NCBI GenBank assembly: GCA_043743785.1
Contig: JAYTVW010000082.1
Location: 1 to 52,284 of the forward strand
DNA length: 52,284 bases
From: JAQTNA01 sp043743785
GTDB lineage: Bacteria; Pseudomonadota; Gammaproteobacteria; Burkholderiales; Rhodocyclaceae
Reading direction: 5' to 3'
In this document: positions 26,488-34,435 of the stretch, one piece after another
How positions within the stretch are numbered: position 1 is the stretch's first letter
Layout of the letters: each line of letters begins with the position of its first letter
Translations under genes and position numbers: made by a program
The notes under the pieces: model-generated
Databases searched by the model: none
Told to the model about the DNA's origin: nothing
What the model saw: the letters and a program-made list of their open reading frames with translations, nothing else

Positions 26488-28056
26488 ATGCAAACCCTCG
26501 ACAAAATCAAGCCGTGTTTCCCCCTGTTCCGTGATGATGACTATCAAGCCACCATCAGCAACAAGCGGGAACTCTTTGAAGAAGGCCATGGCAAGGACAA
26601 GGTCCAGGAAGTCTTCCAGTGGACCACGACCCAGGAATATCAGGATCTCAACTTCAAGCGCGAAGCCCTGACCATCAACCCGGCCAAGGCCTGCCAGCCC
26701 CTGGGTTCCTCCCTGTGCGGCCTGGGTTTTGCCAAGACCCTGGTGTATGTGCACGGCTCCCAAGGCTGTATCGCCTACTTCCGCACCTACTTCAACCGTC
26801 ACTTCAAGGAGCCGATCGCCATCATCGCCGACTCCATGACGGAAGATGCCGCTGTGTTCGGCGGCCAGAAGAACGTGCATGAAGGCCTCGCCAACGCCAC
26901 CAAGCTCTACGGCGCCGAAATGATCGCCATGTCCACCACCTGTATCGCCGAGGTGATCGGGGACGACTTGAACGCGTTCATCAACAACTCCAAGAAGGAA
27001 GGCCACCTGGACAAGGATTTCCCGGTGCCCTTCGCGCATACGCCCTCTTTCGTCGGCAGCCACACCACCGGCTGGGACAACATGGAAGAAGGCATCCTGC
27101 GCTACTTCACGCTGAACACCATGGAAGGCAAGGTCATCGGTTCGAACGGCAAGATCAACATCGTGCCGGGCTTCGAAACCTACCTGGGCAACTTCCGCGT
27201 CATCAAGCGCTACCTGAAGGAAATGGACGTGGCTTACACGTTCCTGTCCGATCCGGAAGAAGTGCTGGACACCCCGGCCGACGGTGAATTCCGCATGTAC
27301 GCCGGTGGCACCACCATCGACGAAGTGAAGGATGCTCCCAACGCCCTGAACACCTTCCTGCTGCAGCCCCTGCAGCTGGAAAAGACTAAGAAGTTCGTCG
27401 AGAACACCTGGAACCACGAAATTCCCAAGCTCAACATCCCCATGGGCGTGGAATGGACCGACGAGTTCCTGATGAAGGTTTCCGAAGTCACCGGCAAGCC
27501 GATTCCCGAATCGCTGGCCACGGAACGGGGCCGTCTGCTGGACATGATGACCGACTCCCACGCCTGGCTCCACGGCAAGAAGATGGCCCTCTACGGTGAT
27601 CCCGACTTCGTCATGGGCATGACCAAGCTGCTGATGGAATTCGGTATCGAGCCGACCCACATCGTCAGCAACAACGGCTCCAAGAAGTGGAAGAAGGCCA
27701 TGGAAGCCCTGCTGGCCACCAGCCCCTACGGTGCCAGCGGCAAGGTCTATCCCGGTGCCGACCTGTGGCATCTGCGCAGCCTGTGCTTCACCGACAAGCC
27801 GGACTTCCTCATCGGCAACAGCTACGGCAAGTACATCCAGCGCGACACGCTGCACAAGGGGCCGGAATTCGAAGTGCCGCTGATCCGTATCGGCTTCCCC
27901 ATCTTCGACCGTCACCACCTGCATCGCATGACGACCCTGGGCTACGAAGGCGCCATGTACGTCCTGACCACCCTGACCAACACGGTTCTGGAAAAGCTCG
28001 ACGACCAGACCCGCGGCATGGCCACGACGGACTACAACCACGATCTGGTACGTTGA
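26488..28056 (+). CDS. nifK: Nitrogenase molybdenum-iron protein beta chain
   Basis: 522 residues, partner of NifD. P-cluster cysteines are C69 (AKACQPLGSS), C94 (HGSQGCIAYF) and the one in MSTTCIAEVIGDD (~152). Downstream landmarks include VGSHTTGWDNM, SNNGSKKWKKAM and the C-terminal region with DFLIGNSYGKY and RIGFPIFDRHH. Length is normal. AAGGAG precedes the ATG at 26488; an earlier in-frame start (26464) overlaps this site and is rejected. A word-repeat element follows the stop after 4 bases. Confidence 0.99.
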   Translation: MQTLDKIKPCFPLFRDDDYQATISNKRELFEEGHGKDKVQEVFQWTTTQEYQDLNFKREALTINPAKACQPLGSSLCGLGFAKTLVYVHGSQGCIAYFRTYFNRHFKEPIAIIADSMTEDAAVFGGQKNVHEGLANATKLYGAEMIAMSTTCIAEVIGDDLNAFINNSKKEGHLDKDFPVPFAHTPSFVGSHTTGWDNMEEGILRYFTLNTMEGKVIGSNGKINIVPGFETYLGNFRVIKRYLKEMDVAYTFLSDPEEVLDTPADGEFRMYAGGTTIDEVKDAPNALNTFLLQPLQLEKTKKFVENTWNHEIPKLNIPMGVEWTDEFLMKVSEVTGKPIPESLATERGRLLDMMTDSHAWLHGKKMALYGDPDFVMGMTKLLMEFGIEPTHIVSNNGSKKWKKAMEALLATSPYGASGKVYPGADLWHLRSLCFTDKPDFLIGNSYGKYIQRDTLHKGPEFEVPLIRIGFPIFDRHHLHRMTTLGYEGAMYVLTTLTNTVLEKLDDQTRGMATTDYNHDLVR

Positions 28057-28060
28057 TACC

Positions 28061-28127
28061 GTAAGCGGTCAGCGGAAAGCGGTAAGCGTGCTCGTGGCGC
28101 TCACCGCTTACCGCTCGCCGCTTACCA
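28061..28127. repeat. GTAAGCGGTCAGCGG-type inverted word repeat, copy 1
   Basis: Left arm GTAAGCGGTCAGCGGAAAGC then GGTAAGCG; right arm GCTCACCGCTTACCGCTCGC then CGCTTACC. It fills the nifK-nifT gap; the right arm touches the nifT ribosome-binding site (AGGAG). Confidence 0.85.
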
Positions 28128-28137
28128 GGAGCTCAGA

Positions 28138-28365
28138 ATGGCCAACATCATGATCCGGAATGCGCCGAAGGGCGGCTTGTCCTTCTACCTGCCCAAGCGG
28201 GATCTGGAAGCTGCCATCGAGTCCATCGAGTTCGACACCCCGGAGAAATGGGGTGGCGAACTCAAGCTCGAAAACGGCGGTAGCTATTACATCGAGCCCA
28301 TGGCCAAGCCGGCCCGCCTGCCCATTTCCCTCAGGGCGAAACGGCTGGGCGCGGCGGAAGACTGA
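28138..28365 (+). CDS. nifT: Nitrogen fixation protein NifT
   Basis: 75 residues, typical NifT/FixU: MANIMIRNAPKGGLSFYLPK opens the protein, followed by LEAAIESIEFDTPEKWGGEL and ISLRAKRLG. Its biochemical role is unknown; it nearly always follows nifHDK and deletion has little effect in Azotobacter and Klebsiella. Word-repeat elements flank the gene on both sides, isolating it from nifK and from the ferredoxin gene. Confidence 0.95.
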   Translation: MANIMIRNAPKGGLSFYLPKRDLEAAIESIEFDTPEKWGGELKLENGGSYYIEPMAKPARLPISLRAKRLGAAED

Positions 28366-28370
28366 AAACC

Positions 28371-28440
28371 GTGAGCGGTCAGCGGAGAGCAGCAAGCGGA
28401 TAAATGGCTTATCGCTCACCGCTTACCGCTTACCACTTAC
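28371..28440. repeat. GTGAGCGGTCAGCGG-type inverted word repeat, copy 2
   Basis: Left arm GTGAGCGGTCAGCGGAGAGC then AGCAAGCGG; right arm ATCGCTCACCGCTTACCGCT then TACCACTTAC. Same word family as 28061-28127, one gene further on. Confidence 0.85.
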
Positions 28441-28459
28441 TCTCCAAAGGAGAACCATC

Positions 28460-28651
28460 ATGGCAATGAAGATTGATCCCGATACCTGCACTGCCTGTGA
28501 CGACTGCAGGCCCATTTGTCCGACCAAGGCCATCAAAAAGGGCAAGATTTTCTACACCATTGATCCGGACACCTGTACGGAATGCGAAGGTGAGAATGAC
28601 ACGCCCATGTGCCAGAAGGTCTGCCCCTCCGACAGCATTACCTACGCTTAA
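28460..28651 (+). CDS. 2[4Fe-4S] ferredoxin, nif-linked
   Basis: 63 residues with two cluster motifs: CTACDDCRPICP and C-x2-C-x8-C-x3-C in CTECEGENDTPMCQKVCP. The longer loop in the second motif is typical of FdxN-like and 'YfhL'-type ferredoxins found in nif loci. It is a likely electron carrier to nitrogenase or to NifB-type cofactor assembly. The start MAMKIDPDTC follows AAAGGAG. It lies between nifT and nifY. Confidence 0.93.
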   Translation: MAMKIDPDTCTACDDCRPICPTKAIKKGKIFYTIDPDTCTECEGENDTPMCQKVCPSDSITYA

Positions 28652-28730
28652 GAGAGCCGGGACCCGAGCGTCTGGGCGGCATTCTCCGACCGGGCGCTCC
28701 CATCCCCGCTTTTTTCCCCAGGAGCCCACC

Positions 28731-29456
28731 ATGTCTACACCCGTCGCTTCCCGCGAAGCCGCATTTCGCATAGCCATGGCCGCCCGCACCCTGGACGGCC
28801 TGGATGTTCGTGCCCTGGTCGGGGCGCTGGCCGACAAGTTCGAGCTGCCTCTCACCGAAACCAAGCTGGCCCAGCTGACCGTGGAAGACCTGCGGGTCAT
28901 CCTGGCCGGCGGCCATGCCGAGGAAAATTGCGTAGTCGGCGTCAGCCCCGAAGTCCTCAAAGAAGCCGTGCGCATCCTGTGGGGAGAAGACCTGGAGAGC
29001 AGCGACAGGCCGGTGGTCTCCGCCTACGCGGAGGGCGAAATGCCGGGCTCCGTGCGGGTGGCCATCGCCTCCAACAAGGGGGAAAACCTGGACGGCCATT
29101 TCGGTTCCTGCGAAACCTTCCTCATCTATCAGCTCTCGCCCACGGCCATCAAGCTGATCGATGTGCGCTCCGGCCTGGACGCGGACGCGGAGGAAGACAA
29201 GAACGCCGCCCGCGCCGCCGTCATCAAGGATTGCCAGGTGCTGTTCATCCAGTCCATCGGTGGCCCGGCCGCAGCCAAGGTGGTACGAGCCGGCATCCAC
29301 CCCCTGAAGAAACCCAAGGGTGGCCCGGCGCGGGAACTGCTGGCGGAATTGCAGACCGCCCTGGCCAGCCCGCCGCCCTGGTTGGCCCGTGTCATGGGGG
29401 TGCCCGCAGCATCGCTTGCGCGCTTCGCCGAAGAGCTGGACGAAGAGGAGGCCTGA
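28731..29456 (+). CDS. nifY: NifY/NafY-type FeMo-cofactor carrier protein
   Basis: 241 residues. The N-terminal ~100 residues form a small helical domain (EAAFRIAMAARTLDGLDVRA to VSPEVLKEAVRILWG), like the apo-dinitrogenase-binding domain of NafY. The C-terminal ~120 form a NifX-fold domain with VRVAIASNKGENLDGHFGSC and VLFIQSIGGPAAAKVVRAGI, where histidine and cysteine can hold FeMo-co or a precursor. NifY/NafY keeps apo-NifDK ready and delivers cofactor. CAGGAG precedes the ATG. Confidence 0.88.
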   Translation: MSTPVASREAAFRIAMAARTLDGLDVRALVGALADKFELPLTETKLAQLTVEDLRVILAGGHAEENCVVGVSPEVLKEAVRILWGEDLESSDRPVVSAYAEGEMPGSVRVAIASNKGENLDGHFGSCETFLIYQLSPTAIKLIDVRSGLDADAEEDKNAARAAVIKDCQVLFIQSIGGPAAAKVVRAGIHPLKKPKGGPARELLAELQTALASPPPWLARVMGVPAASLARFAEELDEEEA

Positions 29457-29501
29457 GATGAACGCTCACCTTTGTTCGCTACCATCAAAAGGAGCGTGGT
29501 C

Positions 29502-29762
29502 ATGACACCCGAACGCCTGGCCGAAGTAGTGGCGGCAGTGACCATCAGCCCGGAAGTACTCGCCCTGCGGGCGGACTTTCCCGATCTCATTTTCACCGAA
29601 TGCAGTGAGAACGACCTGTCACCGCGCCTGAAACCCGTGGCGGAAACGCCCCAGGCCCTGATCTTTCTCTATACCGGCATCAGCGGCCATTGCCTGGAAA
29701 TGACCAACACCCTGGAGATCGCCAATGGCGTGGTGGTGGCGGCCCGGGACGAGGACGACTGA
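29502..29762 (+). CDS. Small conserved-looking nif-operon protein, unknown
   Basis: 86 residues, acidic, with two Cys (TECSEND; GHCLEMT). No family is recognised with certainty. The start MTPERLAEVVAAVTISPEVL is preceded by AAAGGAG, and the gene follows nifY by 45 bases, so it should belong to the nifHDKTY transcription unit. No signal peptide or membrane segment. A role in nitrogenase maturation is only guilt by association. Confidence 0.75.
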   Translation: MTPERLAEVVAAVTISPEVLALRADFPDLIFTECSENDLSPRLKPVAETPQALIFLYTGISGHCLEMTNTLEIANGVVVAARDEDD

Positions 29763-29777
29763 ACAAGAAACAGACAT

Positions 29778-29908
29778 GACTAAACGCCGAGGCGCCAAGA
29801 CGCCGAGGAAAAACAAGAGCTTGTAAGGCAGGGTTGCTTCACTTTCCTGGAGAGACCTCGCTTGCAATAACTCTCTGATTTCTCGGCGCCTCGGCGTTTC
29901 AAAATGCT
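29778..29908. repeat. GCCGAGGCGC-type inverted word repeat, copy 5
   Basis: Left arm ACTAAACGCCGAGGCGCCAA then GACGCCGAGGAAAAAC; right arm TTTCTCGGCGCCTCGGCGTT then TCAAAATGC. It separates the nifH transcription unit from the fdxB promoter. The remaining 373-base gap holds only the fdxB regulatory sites. Confidence 0.85.
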
Positions 29909-29940
29909 TTTCTAGCAGCGCAGAAACCCGTCAATGATCT

Positions 29941-29956
29941 TGTCGGGTTTCTTACA
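29941..29956 (+). promoter_or_regulatory. NifA upstream activator site for fdxB
   Basis: Exact TGT-N10-ACA (TGTCGGGTTTCTTACA), 40 bases before the sigma-54 element; closer than the usual ~100. Confidence 0.7.
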
Positions 29957-29996
29957 AAAAAAAACTTATGTACATGATTATCAGTGAATTTTTGCA

Positions 29997-30012
29997 TGGC
30001 ACCAAATTTGCA
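29997..30012 (+). promoter_or_regulatory. Sigma-54 promoter of fdxB operon
   Basis: TGGCACCAAATTTGCA, a near-perfect TGGCAC-N5-TTGCA element, ~125 bases before the fdxB start. Confidence 0.85.
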
Positions 30013-30135
30013 GAACAACACTGAGACCCGGTGGAAGGATTGATCGACGGCCCAGGTGCCGCCCATCGGGGAAACAGTTTCAATAACCTCGCCGCCAAAT
30101 CCGTTTCGGCTGGCACTCGCTAAAAAGGAAGCAAC

Positions 30136-30411
30136 ATGGCTGACTACACCGCCCTGACCCGTGGAGGCGCCCAGTGGGTTCCCGAATTCGTCACCGCCCT
30201 GAACGCCGAGAAATGCATCGGCTGCGGCCGCTGCTACAAGGTTTGTCCCCGGGATGTGCTCAATCTGATCGACTCCGACGAGTGCGATGACGAGGACGAA
30301 AGCGCCGCCGCCAAGATGACCATCAAGGATCTGGACGACTGCATTGGCTGTGGTGCCTGCGGCCGGGTCTGTCCGAAAGACTGCTACTCCTACGCGCCCC
30401 TGGCGGCCTGA
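30136..30411 (+). CDS. fdxB: Nif-specific ferredoxin III
   Basis: 91 residues, two 4Fe-4S motifs: CIGCGRCYKVCP (~27-38) and CIGCGACGRVCP (~69-80), with an acidic linker. Matches the FdxB (ferredoxin III, nif-specific) family, which supplies electrons in nitrogen fixation. GGAAGCAAC precedes the ATG. It starts the second nif transcription unit, under its own sigma-54/NifA promoter. Confidence 0.94.
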   Translation: MADYTALTRGGAQWVPEFVTALNAEKCIGCGRCYKVCPRDVLNLIDSDECDDEDESAAAKMTIKDLDDCIGCGACGRVCPKDCYSYAPLAA

Positions 30412-30529
30412 GCGCCAGCATGGCTCCGGATTTCTCGGCAAGCAGGCAGACGAAGGTGCGGACCATCCCGTCGCCCCCACTCCGTCCGCCGGGAAATCCG
30501 GGAAGCCCCCCTCTAGCCGGCCAATGCCG

Positions 30530-31294
30530 ATGAAGAATGACAGCATGGTGGCGGGCAGCGGCCGCTATGGGCTCTGCGCCGGCTGCAATTATTTCCCGGA
30601 TTATGTGGAGCGGGAAAGCTGCCAGCCCGGGGACGCCTGCATCCGCGCCCACAGCGGACGGCAAATCGATCGCTTCCTGCGCAAGAACCCGGGGGAAGCG
30701 GTTCTTTACCTTGCCGACATTTTCTGGGAACGCCGCGCCATCGCCGCCCGCTATTCCCCCGTGGCCCGCATCGCGGTCTTGGTGAAGGATCCGGACGAGG
30801 TCGTGCGCCGCGTCGTCGCCGACCGCCTGCCCGCCAGTGATCTGGCGGCCATGATCCATGACCCGGATCGGGAAGTACGCCTTTCCGTGGCAGCCCGCCT
30901 GCCCGAACCCCGCCTGACTTCCCTGCTGCAGGATCCGGATTACCTGGTACGGGCCACCGTGGCCCGGCGCCTGCCCCATGGCAAGCTGATGGCCCTGGCC
31001 TCGGACCCGGAGCGGGAAGTGCGCAAGGTGGTGGCCAGCCGCCTACCCTCTTTTGCCCTGGACGCGCTGGCCTGCGACAAGGAACCGGAAGTCAGGGCCA
31101 TCGTGGCGGAACGGGCCTTGCCGCAACTGGCGGGAAAACTGCTGGCGGACCCGGAATGGTGGGTGCGCCTGGCGGCCGTGGCGAATGCGCCCCTGGAGGC
31201 CCTGGCCGCCCTGCAGGACGACCCGGAAATTGAAATCCGGGATGCCGCGCGGGAACGGTTGGCAGCCGCAAGCACAGAAAAAGCGAATGACTAA
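30530..31294 (+). CDS. Leucine-rich repeat variant (LRV) iron-sulfur protein
   Basis: About 254 residues. A small N-terminal four-cysteine domain (CAGCNYFPDYVERESC, then GDAC) is followed by tandem ~24-residue helical repeats (ARIAVLVKDPDEVVRRVVAD, VRLSVAARLPEPRLTSLLQD, VRATVARRLPHGKLMALASD). This is the architecture of the Azotobacter vinelandii LRV protein, a nif-linked protein with a 4Fe-4S cluster and a right-handed superhelix; function unknown. Three close in-frame ATGs (30524, 30530, 30545) exist and none has a strong ribosome-binding site. The TAA stop belongs to the word-repeat element that follows. Confidence 0.88.
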   Translation: MKNDSMVAGSGRYGLCAGCNYFPDYVERESCQPGDACIRAHSGRQIDRFLRKNPGEAVLYLADIFWERRAIAARYSPVARIAVLVKDPDEVVRRVVADRLPASDLAAMIHDPDREVRLSVAARLPEPRLTSLLQDPDYLVRATVARRLPHGKLMALASDPEREVRKVVASRLPSFALDALACDKEPEVRAIVAERALPQLAGKLLADPEWWVRLAAVANAPLEALAALQDDPEIEIRDAARERLAAASTEKAND

Positions 31295-31416
31295 ACGCCG
31301 AGGCGCCGAGGCGCCGAGATTATTGCGAATGAGGAAAGGACACGGCACGGGGATGCTCCGGGCAGGCACCATGTGTTGCTTTTCCTCCGCGTCTCGGCGC
31401 CTCGGCGTTTCAACTT
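31288..31416. repeat. GCCGAGGCGC-type inverted word repeat, copy 6
   Basis: Left arm GACTAAACGCCGAGGCGCCG then AGGCGCCGAG; right arm CCTCCGCGTCTCGGCGCCTC then GGCGTTTCAA. Between lrv and the next nif-locus gene. Its first bases provide the lrv stop codon. Confidence 0.85.
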
Positions 31417-31436
31417 GCTTTTATTGAGGAATCATC

Positions 31437-32411
31437 ATGAAAGAAGTCCTTGCCTGGTCCGAGTATTGCCAGTCCCTGGCGCCCACCATCAAAGAGGCCG
31501 CCGGCCACGCCGCCGTATCCGCCGGCCCCGAGGCACTTCTGAAGGAACTGGCCAAGGCCATCCCTGACTGGCATTTCCGCCATGTCCTGTGCCGTGGCGG
31601 CTGGTATCGCCTGGGCGGCGTGGTGGCGGCCGACGGCAGCCGGGTGGCGGACAATCTGGAAAGCTGGGCCGAGGAAGCCCTGAATGAGCGGGATGGCGAT
31701 TTCGCCCACCTGCTGGAAGACCACGCCGGGCAAACCCTCTACGCCAGCCGCCTGGAAGGCCGCACCCACTATCTGGTGGCACCCGAAGGCCAGGGACCGG
31801 CGGATTTCCTGCAACTGGAAGTGGAAGACCTGCAGGAAGTACGGGGGCATCGCCTGTTCTCCGGCAACCCGCCCCCCGCCAGCCTGGAAGAACTGGTGGA
31901 CCCGCGGGTTGGCGTGGGTCAGGCCCTGCCCCTGGACATGCCCCGCTACTGCTTCAAGCGGGTGCTCCACGTGGGCGCGGTGCTGAAGCGCATGCTGGCC
32001 CAGCGTCCGGAGCAGGCCCCCATCCATCGCATGCTGGAAGACTGGGCAAAGAGCAGTGCCGGCGTCACCAGCGCCTTCCACAACCACTGGGTCATCGCCG
32101 TGCGGGAATACCTGGACCGCTACCAGCAAACGCTTTTCAGCGCCCAGCCCATCGCCACTCTCACCGGTGATCTACCGGAATTCGGTGCCATGCCAGGCGC
32201 CAGCGGCCTCACGCTGCAGGAAGCCCTGAGCACCTTTGACCGGGCCGTAGGCTATCCCTTTGCCTGGTACTTCCACATGATCCATGGCAAGGCCATCCCC
32301 CACTGGGTCGCCCAGGCCGTGGTGGAAGACGCCCTGACCGGCTTCGCCTACCTGCCGCAAAAGGATGTGGACGTGGTGCGCAACTGGCTGCACCGGCCCT
32401 ACTCCGTATAA
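31437..32411 (+). CDS. Uncharacterised nif-locus protein
   Basis: 324 residues, soluble, with no signal peptide, membrane helix or metal motif that I recognise. Notable stretches are PDWHFRHVLCRGGWYRLGGV near residue 45 and HNHWVIAVREYLDRYQQTLF near residue 217, rich in aromatic residues and histidine. TGAGGAATC precedes the ATG. It is the last gene of the fdxB-lrv unit, so it is probably NifA-controlled, unless the intervening word repeat stops transcription. No function is assigned. Confidence 0.8.
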   Translation: MKEVLAWSEYCQSLAPTIKEAAGHAAVSAGPEALLKELAKAIPDWHFRHVLCRGGWYRLGGVVAADGSRVADNLESWAEEALNERDGDFAHLLEDHAGQTLYASRLEGRTHYLVAPEGQGPADFLQLEVEDLQEVRGHRLFSGNPPPASLEELVDPRVGVGQALPLDMPRYCFKRVLHVGAVLKRMLAQRPEQAPIHRMLEDWAKSSAGVTSAFHNHWVIAVREYLDRYQQTLFSAQPIATLTGDLPEFGAMPGASGLTLQEALSTFDRAVGYPFAWYFHMIHGKAIPHWVAQAVVEDALTGFAYLPQKDVDVVRNWLHRPYSV

Positions 32412-32441
32412 GGCGGATTGCCACCAATCCCTTCCCTTGAT

Positions 32442-32681
32442 AATCGCGAGCAAGCTCGCTCCAGCAGCACCCTGCGGAGCGGGCTTGCTCGCGATTGAAT
32501 CCGGAGTAGATTGTGCCGTCAGGCACAACACGGCGTCACCCATGATGTGTTGTGCCTGACGGCACAACCTACGAGTGCTTCTTGCTTTTGAAATATTGGA
32601 GAATTCGCAGGTCAGGTTGCGCAGCAACCTGACATCCGCCGAGAGTTGGTGTCAGGTTTCCTGCAGAAACCTGACCTACGG
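32442..32681. repeat. Three palindromic elements in a convergent gap
   Basis: The 298-base gap between two converging nif genes contains no gene. It holds element A at 32442-32496 (AATCGCGAGCAAGCTCGCTC...GGCTTGCTCGCGATT), element B at 32507-32572 (ATTGTGCCGTCAGGCACAAC...GTTGTGCCTGACGGCACAAC then CTACG) and element C at 32609-32681 (AGGTCAGGTTGCGCAGCAAC...GGTTTCCTGCAGAAACCTGA then CCTACGG). Each is a long inverted repeat whose two arms are themselves hairpins. B and C end in CTACG, the terminal word of the REP and GTAGGG families. Confidence 0.8.
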
Positions 32682-32709
32682 CAGAGGGATGGTAATTCGT
32701 GGAACCGCC

Positions 32710-33552
32710 TCAACTCGCCTTTTTCAGCCCGGCCACGACCCCGGACGCCGGCAGGGATTTGATCCATTGCTGCTGGGCGCTGCTGCGGCGTTTGTCTGTC
32801 AGGATATCCACAATGCGCTGGCAGGCATCCACGAAGGCCACGCTCTCGCCCAGCAGGATTTCGTCGCAGTAGAGGAGGTGCAGGCCCATGGGGGATTCCT
32901 GCACAGGGGAAACATCCCCTTCCGCCAGAGCGAAGGCCGCCGGTTCCAACTCAGGAAAGAGCTGGCCGCGCTTTACCGTGCCCATCTCGCCCCCCTGGAG
33001 GGAGGTTGGGCAGTGGGAATGAGCGAGGGCGGCGGCGGCGAAATCCTCCGCACGCAGGAGGCCGGGACGCAGGTTTTCCAGATGGGCGCGGCCCTTGGCC
33101 TTGTCCGCCGCATCATTGAAGGTCACGAGGATATGGCGCAGCCTGCGCCGCTCTGGCCGCTCAAAGGGAGCCGGATTCATGCGGTAATAAATCTCCGCCT
33201 CCACGGCCGTCACCACCGGCACGCTGGCGCAGACCTTTTCCAGCACCGCCTCCACCATCAAGTCACGACGCACCGCTTCAGACAGGGCGGCTTCGGACAA
33301 GCCGATGCGCTCCAGGTCCTGCCGATAATCCTCCGGGGTCTCGTAGCGCGCCCGCAGCTCTGCCAGGCGGGCATCCAGGGTCGGGAAAGGCACCATGACG
33401 CCAACGGCCTCCCCGCTTCCCAGGATGCGTCCTTCGATGGCCCGCTGGCGCGGCGCCACTTGCTGCAAACGGGCCGTTTCCTCCCCGTTCAGGGATTCCG
33501 GCCCTTTCTGGAACATGGCCCAGGCAAGCTTGAACTCAAGATAATCCGACAT
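32710..33552 (-). CDS. nifM: NifM peptidyl-prolyl isomerase
   Basis: 280 residues. NifM is a parvulin-type prolyl isomerase needed to mature NifH. The N-terminal helical half (YLEFKLAWAMFQKGPESL, EAALSEAVRRDLMVEAVLEK) is followed by the rotamase domain (RRRLRHILVTFNDAADKAKG to SPMGLHLLYCDEILLGE, ~155-245). The start MSDYLEFKLAW lies inside the 3' end of nifZ, overlapping 17 bases, so translation is coupled. Last gene of the cysE-nifWZM unit. Confidence 0.9.
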   Translation of the reverse strand: MSDYLEFKLAWAMFQKGPESLNGEETARLQQVAPRQRAIEGRILGSGEAVGVMVPFPTLDARLAELRARYETPEDYRQDLERIGLSEAALSEAVRRDLMVEAVLEKVCASVPVVTAVEAEIYYRMNPAPFERPERRRLRHILVTFNDAADKAKGRAHLENLRPGLLRAEDFAAAALAHSHCPTSLQGGEMGTVKRGQLFPELEPAAFALAEGDVSPVQESPMGLHLLYCDEILLGESVAFVDACQRIVDILTDKRRSSAQQQWIKSLPASGVVAGLKKAS

Positions 33553-34012
33553 CAATCGCCTCTTCTTCCTTGGCCGGGTCCAGCGTGGCTTCCGGAATCT
33601 GCAGCACCCGCCCCAGCAGGCAGTCGAAATGGACATGGTAGGCAACGCCCCCCGGCGCGTCGCGGATGACCCGCATGACCTCGCCCAAGGCGCCCACGGG
33701 CACCAGCACTTCCCCCGCCACCGTCAGGCCGGCCCGGCTTTTCACCTTCTCGCGGAACTCGAAGCGGGACGGCAGCCAGGGATCTTCGGCGCCGATGAGT
33801 TCCTCCTCCCGGCAACCAATGATGCGGCCCTCGTCCAGGAAGTTCACCGAGTAGATGATCTGATCCTGCAGGAAGGTGCCCCGGTCCATGACGATGCCGA
33901 TGCTGCCGCGGCGCACCAGAAATGCTCCGGGGTCCAGGCCCGGATAGGTGCCATCATTCCTGACGTTGCGCGTCAGGCGCACCGCATCGTCAAAGTCGAA
34001 GTGGTAATCCAT
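33536..34012 (-). CDS. nifZ: NifZ
   Basis: 158 residues. NifZ helps form the second P-cluster of NifDK. The N-terminal half shows the family pattern: VRNDGTYPGLDPGAFLVRRG, SIGIVMDRGTFLQDQIIYSV and NFLDEGRIIGCREEELI. The C-terminal half (VPVGALGEVMRVI then HVHFDCLLGRVLQIPEATLD) looks like a second copy of the same SH3-like module. Overlaps nifM; 22 bases downstream of nifW. Confidence 0.92.
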   Translation of the reverse strand: MDYHFDFDDAVRLTRNVRNDGTYPGLDPGAFLVRRGSIGIVMDRGTFLQDQIIYSVNFLDEGRIIGCREEELIGAEDPWLPSRFEFREKVKSRAGLTVAGEVLVPVGALGEVMRVIRDAPGGVAYHVHFDCLLGRVLQIPEATLDPAKEEEAIDVGLS

Positions 34013-34034
34013 GCTGAACTCCCTGGTGCCGGGC

Positions 34035-34379
34035 TTACCCGCCTATGGAAAAGACACGTTCGAGAGAAACGAAGGAAGACATGCCGCCATCCTCCGTCTT
34101 GGTGTTCTGGAAGACCCGGAAGACTTTCTCCTTCAGGGAATCGGATTCCACGAAATCCTGGTAAGCCCGGGTAAGCCATTCCTTGTAAACCTCGGTGCGG
34201 AAGGCATCATCCCCGGACAAACCGGTCAGGCGGGACAGGTAATCATGAAAGCGCTGCAGGATGTGCAGGCGATTGACGTGTACGACGGACTCGTCGTAGG
34301 GCACGCCAAAATAGTTGAGGAAATCCTCTGCGGAAACGAGATCCTCAAGGGCTTCGTCCAGGCTCAGGGTATCGTCCAT
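34035..34379 (-). CDS. nifW: Nitrogenase-stabilizing/protective protein NifW
   Basis: 114 residues, the normal length. Family blocks: LEDLVSAEDFLNYFGVPYDE at ~12-31, VNRLHILQRFHDYL, and FRVFQNTKTEDGGMSSFVSL near the end. NifW binds the MoFe protein and is thought to limit oxygen damage or assist maturation. It lies between the unknown gene at 34436 and nifZ on the same strand. Confidence 0.95.
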   Translation of the reverse strand: MDDTLSLDEALEDLVSAEDFLNYFGVPYDESVVHVNRLHILQRFHDYLSRLTGLSGDDAFRTEVYKEWLTRAYQDFVESDSLKEKVFRVFQNTKTEDGGMSSFVSLERVFSIGG

Positions 34380-34412
34380 GTCATCTCTCCGGGGTCAGTG
34401 GCTGGGTGAAAA

Positions 34413-34435
34413 AATCAGGAGCTAGGGGCTAGGGT
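34413..34435. repeat. CTAGGGGCTAGGG-type word repeat, single arm
   Basis: GGAGCTAGGGGCTAGGGTTC directly abuts the stop codon of the gene at 34436. Only one arm is seen. Similar in style to the other word families. Confidence 0.6.

Noticed and set aside
26461..28041. 526-codon open frame antisense to nifK
   Set aside because: Shadow of nifK; the His/Gly/Val-rich translation is typical of reverse-complement frames.
29459..29505. Tiny ORF starting at 29459 after nifY
   Set aside because: It is only 15 codons, contains the ribosome-binding site of the next gene, and lacks its own.
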